A stretch of DNA of 64,000 bases from Fonsecaea monophora (lineage: Eukaryota; Ascomycota; Eurotiomycetes; Chaetothyriales; Herpotrichiellaceae). This document shows positions 21,987 through 33,199 of this stretch, in pieces. Within the stretch, counting starts at the first letter, position 1. Every line of letters starts with the position of its first letter. Under the pieces are notes generated by a model. The model was not told the origin of the DNA and searched no databases. It saw only the letters and a program-made list of their open reading frames with translations. A program made the position numbers and the translations under genes. The DNA is taken from assembly GCF_001642475.1 (NCBI RefSeq), contig NW_019173948.1, forward strand, positions 336,726 through 400,725, read 5' to 3'.

Positions 21987-23954
21987 ATGCGTCGCGCTGC
22001 CCTTTTCGCCCTTCGCTCGGCCCGACGCTCTGCCTCTCGGAAGCTCGTCTCCAAATCGTCCCCCTTTGCGCCTCCGAACCATGTCGTAGCCTCGGCCAAC
22101 GTTCACTCAGCCTCCCTCGTCCGCAGATACAGTACGTCTCGAGTACCGTTCCAGTCCTCTATGCGTATACCCAAGATACCAATCCTATTCGTTGGGTCCC
22201 TTGGAGCAATCGGAGCCTGGTATGCTTACAGAGGTGATGGGCCAGAGCATCTTCTCAAAACCCAACCATTATCAGTATCGCCACAGTCTAGCAGGGGTCT
22301 GAGCACCGCAGCAGATACTCCACAGTCTTCTGCAGAAGCTGCTGACCCTGCGTCAGTGACTGCAGGTCCCGAACAATATCGGAAGGCATTGGTAGTTGAC
22401 AACGATCAATTCTTCACCGGGTCCATCGTGGGGGACGGTCCTTTAGCCAAGGACACAGATGACTACGGCAGGAAGGTCTTAGAGATGATGACCCCTGAGC
22501 AAGCCACAGAAAGATTACGCAAGAATGAACAATCATTCCTCGTCGGCAGAGGACGGGGTGTGGTGAGATATGATCTGGTCCAGCTTCCCAGCAACGACCC
22601 AATTGAGGATGACCATGCAGAGAAGATCGTCGAAGTTCCGAATACAGTCGCTGCCACAGACGGTTCAGCATCATCGGATTGGATGTTCTGGGGTGTTTTC
22701 GACGGTCATTCCGGATGGACTACCTCTGCCAAACTGCGGCAGGTCTTGATCTCTTTTGCAGCCCGCGAACTTAATCACACCTACAAGGCGGCTCTTTCAG
22801 ACGCAAAGTCCCCCTTTCCATCACCCGCAGCTATTGACCAAGCCCTCAAATCCGCCTTCGTCAAGCTGGACAACGAAATCTGTTTGGACAGTGTCAATAA
22901 ACTCAGCAAAACTCCTAGCAAACGCCTTGCTGCCGAAATACTTGCACCTGCTCTATCAGGCTCCTGCGCACTGCTGTCCTTCTACGACTCGCAGTCCAAC
23001 ACCCTCCGCGTCGCATGCACTGGGGATTCCCGCGCCGTGCTTGGCCGTCGCAACCCGCAAACGGGTAAGTGGTTTGCCACGCCTCTCTCAGAAGACCAGA
23101 CCGGCTCCAATCCCAACGAAGAAGCACGCATGCGTGCCGAACATCCAGGCGAGGACTACGTTATTCGAGCTGGACGAGTCTTGGGCAATCTGGAACCGAC
23201 TCGCGCATTCGGGGATGCATTTTATAAATGGTCGCGAGAAACGCAGGATCGGATCAAGAAGCACTTCTTCGGAAGGACGCCGCATCAGTTGCTGAAAACC
23301 CCACCCTATGTCACTGCAGAGCCCGTGGTGACGAGCACAAAGATCAACCCCTCTGACGGTGATTTTCTGGTGATGGCCACGGACGGGCTATGGGAGATGC
23401 TGACCAACGAAGAAGTTGTTGGGCTCGTGGGTCAATGGATCGAACATCAAAACAAACTTGCCAGTAGCAAGGGATCCTCGGGGACGAATACTGCTGCTTG
23501 GTTGACGAGTTGGTTCAAATCAACGCCCAGTGGGCTACCAGTTGAGAAAGGGGGAAATATGGACAAGACTGGCCGCATCGACACCTCCTCTAGCCAGAAG
23601 GACGCAAAGGATGGCAAAACCTCCAACACCAACAACGTGGAGAAGCCCATCCGACAGCAACAATGGGACATTCCTGCTTCACCCCCTTCCACCTCTAATC
23701 GCTTCGTGGTCGAGGACAAGAACTGTGCAACTCACCTCATTCGGAACGCGTTGGGTGGGAAAGACAAAGACATGGTGTGCGCGCTGCTCACGTTACCGAG
23801 CCCTTACAGCCGACGATACAGGGATGACTTGACCGTCCAGGTCATATTCTTCGGTGAGGCTGGTGAAGCCGATGGCAAGGTTGTGATCAACGACGAAGCA
23901 ACGGCACGACAGACACAAAAGATTGAGGACGGGCAATTGAAGGCGAAGCTATGA
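21987..23954 (+). CDS. Mitochondrial PP2C phosphatase (pyruvate dehydrogenase phosphatase type, Ptc5-like)
   Basis: Single exon, 655 aa. The N-terminus MRRAALFALRSARRSASRK is a strong mitochondrial presequence, followed by a likely membrane segment (ILFVGSLGAIGAWYAY, about residues 68-84). PP2C metal-binding motifs are present in order: VFDGHSGW (about 237-244), CTGDSRAVLG (about 345), MATDGLWEML (about 462) and RRYRDDLTVQV (about 610). Aspartates in these motifs bind Mn/Mg. Ptc5/PDP enzymes dephosphorylate and activate the pyruvate dehydrogenase E1 subunit. A low-complexity insert (about residues 505-560) separates the last two motifs and makes the protein longer than yeast Ptc5. Subtype assignment is from presequence, membrane anchor and overall order. 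Confidence 0.88.
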   Translation: MRRAALFALRSARRSASRKLVSKSSPFAPPNHVVASANVHSASLVRRYSTSRVPFQSSMRIPKIPILFVGSLGAIGAWYAYRGDGPEHLLKTQPLSVSPQSSRGLSTAADTPQSSAEAADPASVTAGPEQYRKALVVDNDQFFTGSIVGDGPLAKDTDDYGRKVLEMMTPEQATERLRKNEQSFLVGRGRGVVRYDLVQLPSNDPIEDDHAEKIVEVPNTVAATDGSASSDWMFWGVFDGHSGWTTSAKLRQVLISFAARELNHTYKAALSDAKSPFPSPAAIDQALKSAFVKLDNEICLDSVNKLSKTPSKRLAAEILAPALSGSCALLSFYDSQSNTLRVACTGDSRAVLGRRNPQTGKWFATPLSEDQTGSNPNEEARMRAEHPGEDYVIRAGRVLGNLEPTRAFGDAFYKWSRETQDRIKKHFFGRTPHQLLKTPPYVTAEPVVTSTKINPSDGDFLVMATDGLWEMLTNEEVVGLVGQWIEHQNKLASSKGSSGTNTAAWLTSWFKSTPSGLPVEKGGNMDKTGRIDTSSSQKDAKDGKTSNTNNVEKPIRQQQWDIPASPPSTSNRFVVEDKNCATHLIRNALGGKDKDMVCALLTLPSPYSRRYRDDLTVQVIFFGEAGEADGKVVINDEATARQTQKIEDGQLKAKL

Positions 23955-24785
23955 AATGAAAATGCTCTTTCAGAAAGTGAAGTTTAAACAAGCCAAGACC
24001 ACTTCGGGCAACCCGTTATTATTTAGATGCTTTCGCCAGCAAGGGTCTTTGGGATCTGGTTTGGTGTTCATTTTCATGACTACCAATATACGGTGGGCGG
24101 TCAGGCGAAAAGAGGTTGTGTTGCTGATGTATTTTTCGCCACAGCACATTGCCTGCTTGATATAGTGCTTTGATGGCAGGGAATCACGCCGCTGGTCCAT
24201 GGGAATGGGGGATGCGATGAGCAGCGGATTGAAGACTTCCCTCTCTACACACCTGTTTTAGTATGGGAACCTTTGGCGTCACGCGTTAGGGCCTGTCTAG
24301 ATATTTGTTGTCTCGTAGATGGCGGGTGTGCGCGCCCGAAGCCGGAGTTGACAACAAAATTGACACGACTTGAAAACTAGTATATTCTGCATATTTGTAT
24401 ACGTATTCCTTGTGATTTTTTAGGTTACTGTACGAGAGGAAGAGAGAGGGAGAGTAACACGAAATGGGCCTACGTATATAGATATACAGGGACACAAACG
24501 CCTGCCGAGTCGAAGGTATGGAGACATAATTACCTTCTAAACAAGATCACCCTTGATCTATCAAGGAACATACTTTTCATTTACCGCCAATGCGGTCTAG
24601 TCCGACACTGTGTTGCTATATCCCAACCTCAGATCGAGGGATATCTCCTCCCAAAGACGTGGCTGACGGCGTAAGATGAGGTGTATGGATTGTACGCTGA
24701 AACCATATCCTCTCTTATCCTGTACAACTCCCATCATTGAAGAATTCTATTCCTGCTTTTCAAAATATAATCACGAGGGTATCAT
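23955..24785. other. Convergent 3' region (PP2C / Cox18)
   Basis: About 830 bp between two convergent stop codons. It is somewhat A/T-rich around 24360-24480. Nothing coding is supported. Confidence 0.5.
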
Positions 24786-25802
24786 TCATGCCTCCACTTG
24801 TCCTTTGGCTTTCGCTTGTTTTGCTCTTAGAGGTGGAACGAGCTTGGTGGTCCCCAGGACGCGGGCGAGGAGAGGCCGCTGCACAAGTTGGGTCGTCGTG
24901 GTCCCGATGAGATACAGCACCACAGCTGTGGACAGGTCGCTCCTGATAATCAGATACGTAAAGACGGAAGGAAGAGCTGTCATGACATAGGACAAAGCCC
25001 TGTTGGTTTTTGCAGCGAGAACCCTTAATCTCGCGTCGTCGCTATTCGAATAGCTAACTTCTGGCCGTTGTTTGGCAGCATCCCTCACCCTAAGCCACAC
25101 ACTCAAGGTCGCTAGGGTCCCGTATGTCACTGGGAGAATCCAGAGTTGGTCCGGCGAGGCCAGGTCGGATATCCACCAGAGACTTTCAGTCTGAAAGCCT
25201 GGTTCCGCGGGCACAATGTTTGGATCCACGGTACCGCCGTCAGATCTGAAGAACATCGAGGTCACGGTCCGTTTGTCGCCCGCCATGCGCCGTATGCAGT
25301 CCATACTGAATACCCATACAGGTATGAAGGATAGCGCAAGTACTGGTTCCACCCAGATTGGTAGATATGGGATGTGCTTTTGAATGGCCTTTTTTCGGGC
25401 TTTGAGCTGGCTCGCCACCCAGCCCTCAGCTCTTTTGGCGTCTGCTTCCCTTCCCGCGGGATATTTTATCCTCGCCGTGTCTTGGTATGCTATGCGCCAA
25501 GCAGTTGCGAGGTGCGTGGCACTTTCTCTCCGTTTCCGACTTCGGTGTGTCAACAGCTGGACTGGAATCCAGGTCATCCGAAGGAGGGAAGCGGTCAATG
25601 GGATCGACAGGTACCATGGTAGACCGGTCAATGTGTGCACCTCTTGAAAGATGGTTCCGGAGAGCTGGAGGCATTCGGCCGCGAAGGGTTTAGGATAAGA
25701 CGAGTGAAAGGAACGGGAGAGCGACGGGGTATCGAGGCAATTGTGCCTGTAGCATTGGCGTTCCAGCTCGGCCCAACGTCGAAGGGCCCTGCGGCAGAGC
25801 AT
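24786..25802 (-). CDS. COX18: Cox18, mitochondrial inner-membrane insertase (Oxa1/YidC family)
   Basis: Single exon, 338 aa. The N-terminus is basic (MLCRRALRRW) with a presequence-like stretch up to SFHSSYPK. Hydrophobic segments in Oxa1-family order are GLPWYLSIPLTASLLRMTW, LPIWVEPVLALSFIPVWVF, LWILPVTYGTLATLSVWL and a C-terminal pair beginning YVMTALPSVFTYLIIRSDL. A long charged loop (about residues 85-140, rich in Arg/Lys/Ala) follows segment 1. Cox18 members insert the Cox2 C-terminal domain during cytochrome oxidase assembly. Absence of a long basic C-terminal coiled coil argues for Cox18 rather than Oxa1. It is divergent from ALG11 with 363 bp between starts. Confidence 0.88.
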   Translation of the reverse strand: MLCRRALRRWAELERQCYRHNCLDTPSLSRSFHSSYPKPFAAECLQLSGTIFQEVHTLTGLPWYLSIPLTASLLRMTWIPVQLLTHRSRKRRESATHLATAWRIAYQDTARIKYPAGREADAKRAEGWVASQLKARKKAIQKHIPYLPIWVEPVLALSFIPVWVFSMDCIRRMAGDKRTVTSMFFRSDGGTVDPNIVPAEPGFQTESLWWISDLASPDQLWILPVTYGTLATLSVWLRVRDAAKQRPEVSYSNSDDARLRVLAAKTNRALSYVMTALPSVFTYLIIRSDLSTAVVLYLIGTTTTQLVQRPLLARVLGTTKLVPPLRAKQAKAKGQVEA

Positions 25803-26165
25803 TGCTCAGTGTTAGCTAGGTCTTGGAGGGAGCATATGGAAACTGGTCTCGTGGTGCAGCGAAAGCATGAAACAAACGAGTGACCCGTCGACACGCGCCC
25901 ACGAATAGCGGTGGGGATGGCAAGGGAAACAGGCGCGTGGCCCGAGGCTGCGTCATTGTTGGTTGGTGGAAGAAGAGGCCACACTGGTCGCCAGGCCCTG
26001 GAGCCGCAGCTGGTATTATTATTATAATTGCCCAATGCTCATTGCTCATTTCAGCCTGTTTAGTCGTATCTTACCCCTGTAGCTAAATTGTCCTCCTTCT
26101 CGCTCAGCCAACGATCTTGGAAGCATGCGTCTCGGTGACTACTGTTGTCTACTGCAGCATTGGCA
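25803..26165. promoter_or_regulatory. Bidirectional promoter (COX18 / ALG11)
   Basis: 363 bp between divergent ATGs. It contains an ATT-rich patch and a CCCAAT element near 26029-26034, followed by a direct repeat of TGCTCAT at about 26036-26049. Function is inferred from position. Confidence 0.5.
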
Positions 26166-27817
26166 ATGGCCGCCTCATCGAGCGCAGTGGCAATCCTGGC
26201 GGTAGTACCGCTTGTGCCCCTCGTATTCCTCTTGCTGATACAGCTATCACTGCGCGCGCTTGGTTGGCATCTGCGTGCACAGACTAGGGATCGAAAGACC
26301 GCGATCCTAGAAAGGGTCAGGCGGGAGAGAGCCGCGGTATCGGAGAATCAACCTGCGTCACAGGAAGCCGAAGATGGGTGGGAGAAGATCGAGAAAGAGG
26401 GCAGCGCTGAGAATGGCAAGCCTCTCAAGGATGAATGGGCCGGAGTGATTGGCTTCTTTCATCCCTTTTGGTAAGTTTCCCCTTCGTTGTATGGGCCATT
26501 TTTCTGACTTTGAGTAGCAATGCTGGTGGTGGCGGTGAGAGAGTGTTGTGGGCAGCCATTGCCGCAACTCAGCGACGATGGCCCAACGCCATTTGCGCAG
26601 TTTACACCGGTGACCACGACATTGACCGATCGTTGGTGGTAGCAACAGTTAGAACCCGCTTTGGCATCACCCTTCAAGAACACTCCCTCGTTTTTCTGTA
26701 CCTTTCGAGGCGTCGTTTTGTTCTTGCGAGCACTTATCCTCACTTTACACTTTTGGGTCAGTCACTCGGCTCGGTGGTTCTGGCTTATGACGCCTTTCAA
26801 CTGCTTGTGCCTGACATATTCATCGATACCATGGGTTACGCATTTGCAGTCGCTCTCTGCAAATACCTCTTCCCCAACGTGCCCAATGCGGCATATGTAC
26901 ATTATCCGACCATTTCCACCGACATGCTGGATAGCCTGGAGGACACGACAGGCCAAATGGGGATCCACGCCGGTGCTGGGAAGGGGTTGAAGGGTAGAGG
27001 AAAGAAGTATTATTGGCGTGCATTTGCATGGCTCTACGGCTTTGTCGGGAGGCAGATCGATGTGGTCATGTGTAATTCGACTTGGACACAAGGCCACATA
27101 CGCCAGCTTTGGAAACCGAAACGAGCGTCCTCCTCCTTCGCCGCCATAGTATATCCGCCTTGTCCCGTCGAAGAGCTGGAAGCACGAATCCCGTTGACGG
27201 AGGAGAGTGAGGAACAACGGGAAAATATTGTCCTCTACATTGCTCAATTTCGACCCGAGAAGAACCATTCCTTGATTCTTCGTTCCTTTGCCAAGTTCTA
27301 CCACGCAGCAAAGGAGAAACCCAGATTGGTTCTCATTGGGTCGGTTCGGAGCAAAACACCGGACGAGAAGCACATTTATAACCTCCGACTTGAAGCACAC
27401 GAACTAAGGATCAAGGACGCCACTACCTTTATCTGTGATGCTCCCTTCTCAGTCATCTTGGAGTATCTTCGGAGGTCGAGTATTGGTACGAACGGCATGT
27501 ACGCAGAACATTTCGGGATTGGCAATGTGGAAGGACTAGCAGCGGGACTGATTCCCGTGGTACACAACAGCGGTGGGCCTAAGCTCGACATCGTGGTTCC
27601 ATTCGAGGGTCAGCCCATTGGTTTCCATGCCGAGACAGAGGATGAGTTTGCTGCTGCTTTTGCCAAAGTGACTGGGATGAGCAGGCAGGAACGATTCGCG
27701 ATGAGATTAAGAGGGCGTGCAAGCACGAAACGATTTACAGAAACAGTTTTTGCCGAGAAATGGGTCGACCAAATGGAGATACTGGTGCGGTTGCAGAAGA
27801 TCCGGAACGGCCCATAA
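26166..27817 (+). CDS. ALG11: Alg11, GDP-Man:Man3GlcNAc2-PP-dolichol alpha-1,2-mannosyltransferase
   Basis: Exons 26166-26470 and 26518-27817, 534 aa. The start is the ATG at 26166; the in-frame triplet further upstream at 26145 is TTG. Splicing (GTAAGT to TTGAGTAG) creates the conserved HPFCNAGGGGERVLW motif. An N-terminal membrane anchor (VVPLVPLVFLLLIQLSLRAL) precedes a GT4-type glycosyltransferase fold with YVHYPTISTDML, YPPCPVEEL, AQFRPEKNH and the nucleotide-binding region GTNGMYAEHFGIGNVEGLAAG. The enzyme adds the fourth and fifth mannoses to the lipid-linked oligosaccharide on the cytosolic face of the ER, feeding N-glycosylation. Confidence 0.95.
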
Positions 27818-28247
27818 CATCTATATAGAGCCAGCGGAAAGACCGAAGACTTGACCGTTGTGATGATTTTCAGACGAATGATACCCATCTTAGCCTTGTC
27901 TCTGTCTGCCTTCAGTGTTCGGTGATAAGTGGCAAGGCTGCGGTCACTAAAAGAAGTAAGTACAAGCGAAATCTGCTCGCTATACCTTCTCCTAACAGAA
28001 CCGGCTGCCGGAAATCTCCCGCCGATCTTGCCATTGCCTCAGCCTTACCACGTGCCACCCACCTGATCCTTGCCCGCCTCTTGTCCGACGACAAAAGTTC
28101 TTGTTCTTCTGTGCCTTGCGCTCTTTGACAGGACTCAAGCAAACTTCAGTGCCAAACACATAAAGTTCTCCTCTTCATTTCTATCCTGACTGAGAGATTC
28201 CGCTGCTCTCTATCACTTTCTGACACCCTTCAGCCTGGTCATTTATC
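27818..28247 (+). promoter_or_regulatory. Intergenic region and UBC9 promoter
   Basis: 430 bp between the ALG11 stop and the UBC9 start. A CACGTG E-box lies at 28049-28054, and a C/T-rich leader precedes the ATG. Confidence 0.45.
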
Positions 28248-28835
28248 ATGTCGCTCTGTATCAACCGTCTTCAAGAGGAAAGGTGGGCTGCGCAAAACAA
28301 ACGTTGCCTCACCTTCAACTTTACTAACCCCTGCTCCCAGAAAACAATGGCGCCGCGATCATCCTTTCGGTTTCTATGCAAAACCCGTCCGACATGCGAA
28401 TGGTGTGGTTGATCTCAAGATGTGGGAAGTTGGGATACCAGGGAAGGAGAGGACAATCTGGGAGGGGGGCCTGTTCAAGTTGACTCTCGCCTTTCCGGAT
28501 GAATACCCTACGAAGCCACCCCGATGTGAGTTGAAGATGACTTTGCGCGCTGGTTGGAAGCACACGACTGAGCCCTTTTAGGCAGATTTGTCCCCCCTCT
28601 GTTCCACCCCAACGTCTATCCCTCGGGCACGGTGTGTCTCTCGATCCTAAACGAAGAGGAAGGCTGGAAGCCAGCAATCACGATCAAGCAAATTCTTTTG
28701 GGCATCCAAGACCTGCTAAACGACCCCAATCCCGACTCGCCAGCGCAGGCTGATGCATACAATCTCTACAAAAAGGATCGGCCCGCATACGAGAAGAAAG
28801 TCAAGAGTATTGTCAAGGACAACCCCGCACCCTGA
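28248..28835 (+). CDS. UBC9: Ubc9, SUMO-conjugating enzyme E2
   Basis: Exons 28248-28282, 28341-28525 and 28582-28835, 157 aa, the normal length for this E2. The fold is complete: RKQWRRDHPFGF near the N-terminus, PPLFHPNVYPSGTVCLSIL with active-site Cys92, and the C-terminal helix region QADAYNLYKKDRPAYEKKV. Cys92 forms the SUMO thioester. The GIPGK and KERTIWEGG segments are the usual SUMO-E2 surface. It acts mainly in the nucleus to sumoylate substrates. The intron positions split Arg12 and Cys73. Confidence 0.97.
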
Positions 28836-30631
28836 GATTCGTGGCGTTGGACATGGTCGGGCACAGACCTGAGATGGTTTTGCGACGAGCATATTAGCGA
28901 CAGGATGATGTGCTGTCACAAAGCTCAAACAGCGGGGTGATGCGAGACTAGTGTGTGGATTCTGAGCGCGGCGTTCTGCAGTAGGCATTTCCACTCCAGA
29001 TAACCTGTTCACGGGGGAGGGCGGGGGATCTTGTAGAGAGATTTGGGGTAAGGGGGGAAATGGGAACATTGGGCAGCTGGCATTTCTTTTTGATAGGCGT
29101 CCAAGGAGTTTTCGAAGAGTAGCATGAGCTAGCTAAGTTGCTAGGGTGCCAGGGTGCTAGGGGTATCACGTATCTAATATGCACTCCACGTGGCTGCGGT
29201 GGTGTTCTCCTTCGTCTTGATGTACGGAGTATGATCTGATACCTACATGAGCGATTTACTGTTTTGCCGCCAGCCTTTCAGCCCGTTCAGCCCCTCCAGC
29301 CCCTCCAGCCTCTTCCTCTTACATTTTTCTTCTGTGGAAACTGGCCTAGGGACAAATGGGCATGAGGGAGTGGTCGATCTCGCCTACGGAGATTGTGGGC
29401 ACGGGCAACTCTTCTTCTGGGCCACCACAGCCTTTACCCAAAGGGCCTAAGCGTGGGGGTGCACAGCCAAGCAGGAGGGGTGGGTGATGGGCGTGGTGAA
29501 GGGCAAGTTAGGCATCGGAGAGCTATCCTTGTGTTAGATACTACTAGATACCTACTAAGGTATACCAGAGCGAAAAAGTGCGGGGATTCCGGATATCTGC
29601 ATTCATGATTAGGCATGGATTGTAGGACCAGCATGTGCCACAGAAACTCCCCTGGAGCCACTCATCTTCAGCTTTTTAAGTGATACTCGTAATAAGAAGA
29701 GGTCGCGTGCCGAACATCGGGCTTCCTCTTTCCTCGGGGAACATCGACCACCCCCCCTTCCCAGGCACGCAAATTTCCATAGCCCGATCCTGAGTCTAGT
29801 ACGGGATGGGGTCAGACGCAGGGTGGAATAACCGTGACAAGTTCAAATATAGAGAAGGCGAGAGTGAGAGAGGCAAGAGGGAGGGGGAGACCGAGGGAGA
29901 CGGGGCCACATAGGGCGGGTTCACCTTGTTATTACTTAAGAACGGCTTGAGATCCGCAAGAGCCCCCTTCTCTTATCTATTTAATCCGAGGAATGAACGA
30001 AGAGTAGTAATTAAGATAGAGAAGAAAGAGAATATCCCGGTTGTGGTCAGTCCAGCAGCAGGGTGGGCTCATTTTTTTTTTATTTTCGTGTGTGTGGGAA
30101 AAAGTGTGGGCTGATTCAACATATTGCGCCCTCTAACCAAACAAGATCCAATACATACTTGCACGCGGTGTTGTGACCTGAGGAAGTTCTAAAGTGACAA
30201 CGACCACAAACAACCTTGGAATCCTCGTCAACAAAAAAAAGAACATCAAGGTCAGCTGCGATTACATCCTGCATCCCATCCCCCTTCCCCCCGAAAACGC
30301 CCCCCAAAAAAGTCAGCGGCGTTCCCGTCGAGCCCGTTCAAGTCTCCAGTGAAGCCAGTGGCCGGAACATTTTCAGCCATCAAAATTATCGATTGAGAGT
30401 TGACTTGAGTCATCCCAAAGTCATCCCACGCTCCCGACCTTTTTTTGCCTTCGAACAAAAATTTGGGGACTTTGGAAGCGTGGAACAAAAACAATCCTTT
30501 TTATTTCGTCCCACGCCCACGCCGCCACACTTTTCTCCCATCTTGCATAACATTTCACACCCTCTCATTGCAAAAGGCCAAACCAGCAAACAGACGCTCG
30601 TGGGCAAGCAGCGTGGGCATCGTGGGCAGTC
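28836..30631. other. Intergenic region, promoter and leader of asparagine synthetase
   Basis: About 1.8 kb without supported coding. Purine-rich stretches lie around 29840-29910. The last 500 bases contain a TGAGTCA element and C-rich leader sequence. Open frames overlapping the ASN start lack ATG support. Confidence 0.5.
30406..30412. promoter_or_regulatory. TGAGTCA, Gcn4/CpcA-type site upstream of asparagine synthetase
   Basis: A perfect TGASTCA palindrome 220 bp upstream of the asparagine synthetase ATG. Gcn4/CpcA activates amino-acid biosynthetic genes through this motif in fungi. About eight matches are expected by chance in 64 kb, so context is the main support. Confidence 0.5.
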
Positions 30632-32586
30632 ATGTGTGGTATTTTTGCCTGCCACGGGTGAGTCTGCGCATCCCCTCGTTCCCTGGGAGCAATCAAGAGA
30701 GTCCTGGTTCCTGCAGTGAGGCTGGAAATTTCCCTGGGTTCTAGCTCCGCGATCGGCGTCTTGCTTTTTCTGGCTCTTCTCCCGTGTCCTCAGTTCTGCT
30801 AATCTTGCTCTACGATCTCTGACTCTTTTGCGCGCACAGTCATCCGTCGATAGCAACCTTCAAGACCACTGCCCTCCAGTGTGTCAAATGCCTGCGGCAC
30901 CGCGGTCCTGACTGGTCAGGGAACTGGACGGGAAACAACACCATCCTCTGTCATGAGCGTCTCAGTATAGTGGGAGTGGACAGCGGGGCGCAGCCTCTAG
31001 TCAACGATGAGGGCACAATTGCGCTGGCCGTCAACGGCGAAATCTACAACCACCGAATCCTGCGCAAGCACTTGACTGTTCCCTATAGCTTCAAGACCCA
31101 CAGTGACTGCGAGGTCATCATCCCTCTCTACCAGCAGTATGACACAGACGCCCCCAAACAGCTGGATGGCATGTTTTCCTTCGTGCTCTATGACAAGGAA
31201 CAAGACCGCACGGTCGCTGCTCGGGATCCCATCGGTATCACGTCCTTCTATCTTGGTCGGTCCAGCCAAACACCCGGGGCTGTCTATTTCGCTTCTGAGC
31301 TGAAAGCCCTGGCCACGGTGTGCGACAACATTATTTCATTTCCCCCGGGCCACATTTATGACTCCAAAACCGACAAGATCACCCGATATTTCGAACCGTC
31401 GTGGTGGGATCCGGACCGAGTTCCATCCGAGCCCATCGACTACAAGTTGATCAGGAAGACCCTGGAAAAATCTGTGCTCAAGCGTCTCATGGCCGAGGTG
31501 CCTTACGGTGTCCTCCTGTCCGGTGGGCTTGACTCGAGTCTGGTGGCTTCGATTGCGCAGAGGGAGTCCCTTCATCAACAAGCACTCGCCAGGCGTCAGG
31601 CCAACGGTGTCGTCAACGGGGAGGTCAATGGTGAAGTCAACGGGTACAGGACCCCGAAGACAGGCAGCAGGCTGGTGGGCATCGACGATGACGACGAGTT
31701 GTCAACAGTCACATTCCTCCCCCAACTGCACTCCTTCTCCATCGGCCTGCCCGATGCGCCTGATACCAAAGCGGCCATCGAAGTCGCCAAATTCCTGGGC
31801 ACTAAACATCACGACTTCACATTCACAATCCAAGAAGGACTGGATGCCCTATCAGACGTCATCTATCACCTCGAGACTTATGACGTTACCACGGTCCGCG
31901 CGTCCACGCCTATGTACCTCCTCTCTCGGAAGATCAAGGCCCTGGGTGTCAAGATGGTTCTGAGCGGTGAGGGCAGCGATGAGATTTTTGGCGGGTATCT
32001 CTACTTCCATGCCGCTCCGAGCAAGGAGGAGTTCCACAAAGAGACTGTCCGCAGAATCAAGAATCTGCATTTGGCCGACTGTCTCCGTGCCAACAAATCC
32101 ACCTCGGCGTGGGGCGTCGAAGCTCGTGTGCCGTTCCTAGACAAGCAATTCCTAGAAGTTGCCATGAATATCGACCCGGCCGAGAAGATGATCACCAAGG
32201 ACAGAATAGAGAAATATATTCTGCGCAAGGCTTTCGACACCACCGACGAGCCCGATGTCCAACCATACTTACCGGAGCACATTTTGTGGCGCCAGAAGGA
32301 GCAATTCAGCGATGGCGTGGGTTATGGCTGGATAGATGCTTTGAAAGACACGGCCGAGATCAATGTGACGGATGAGATGATGGCCAACCCCAAGCCGGAA
32401 TGGGGTGACGACATCCCGACCAGCAAGGAGGCTTATTGGTATCGTCTGATGTTTGATGAGCACTTCCCGCCATACTGTGCTTCGACTGTGATGCGATGGA
32501 CGCCAACCTGGTCGAAGCAGTCAGATCCTAGCGGACGAGCAATTGAAACCCATCTTGCCAGATATGATGACGAAGCTGGCTCGTGA
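30632..32586 (+). CDS. Asparagine synthetase (glutamine-hydrolysing)
   Basis: Exons 30632-30657 and 30840-32586, 590 aa. After removal of Met1, Cys2 of MCGIFACHG is the N-terminal nucleophile of the class II glutaminase domain; LRHRGPDW and NGEIYNH are also intact. The synthetase domain has the ATP PP-loop LSGGLDSSL (about residues 235-243) and LSGEGSDEIFGGY (about 383-395). The enzyme makes asparagine from aspartate, glutamine and ATP in the cytosol. An unusual insert just after the PP-loop repeats VNGE/VNGY (about residues 264-275) and adds an acidic loop (GIDDDDELS). This accounts for part of its extra length over yeast Asn1/Asn2 (about 572 aa). A TGAGTCA element upstream suggests general amino-acid control. 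Confidence 0.96.
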
Positions 32587-33199
32587 TACGCGCTGGCAAA
32601 TGTACAGGGAACGAAAGATATCAGCATGGGCAGGCGTTTTAGCAAGGAGAGGACATTGTGAAAGCAGCCTCTTGATGTTGATTTATGGATTTATGGTGGC
32701 ATAGCAGTGGGAGGACTGTATGCGCTGTCTCGTCTCTGGCCCAGCCATGAACAGCAATATCTTTGAGCTGGATCTAGCTGTGAAAAAGCAAACACGTTTA
32801 GCGTCTGAGCCATAGCCTGTCCAGCATGCTATGGTTCCCGCTAGCAATAATACTTGGTAGAGAGTGCAAATCCCAAATACAATCCCCCATGAAAAGAAAC
32901 TGATGGTAATCAAGAAGCGGGGATTAAAAGGGCAGCTTGGGCGAGATTGAGCCACACGGGCAACTCTGCCGAGCAACCGGTCACCTTCTTCCAATTTCGC
33001 TTGTGATTGGTTGAATCAGCTTTTGCGAAACTGCATCTCCGAGCCTTTTTCTTGAGCTCCATTGACTGTTTTGCCGTCTACCTCGTACATCTCTGCTTCT
33101 CCCTGTCTCCGTGTCTCAGCATTCTCTCACATCCTTTCTACACTCCCTCCACTACTCTCAAATCTCAACTTCTCCCTCGTTCGCTCATCCCTCGCCACT
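32587..33199 (+). promoter_or_regulatory. Intergenic region and porin promoter
   Basis: 613 bp. A CCAAT box in HAP-type context (ATTGG at 33006-33010, reverse CCAATCA) lies about 190 bp before the porin ATG. A strongly C/T-rich leader follows. Confidence 0.5.

Noticed and set aside
26145..26165. Upstream extension of ALG11
   Set aside because: It would start at TTG; the first in-frame ATG is at 26166.
30216..30719. Open frame overlapping the asparagine synthetase start in another frame
   Set aside because: It begins with TTG rather than ATG and has no recognisable product.
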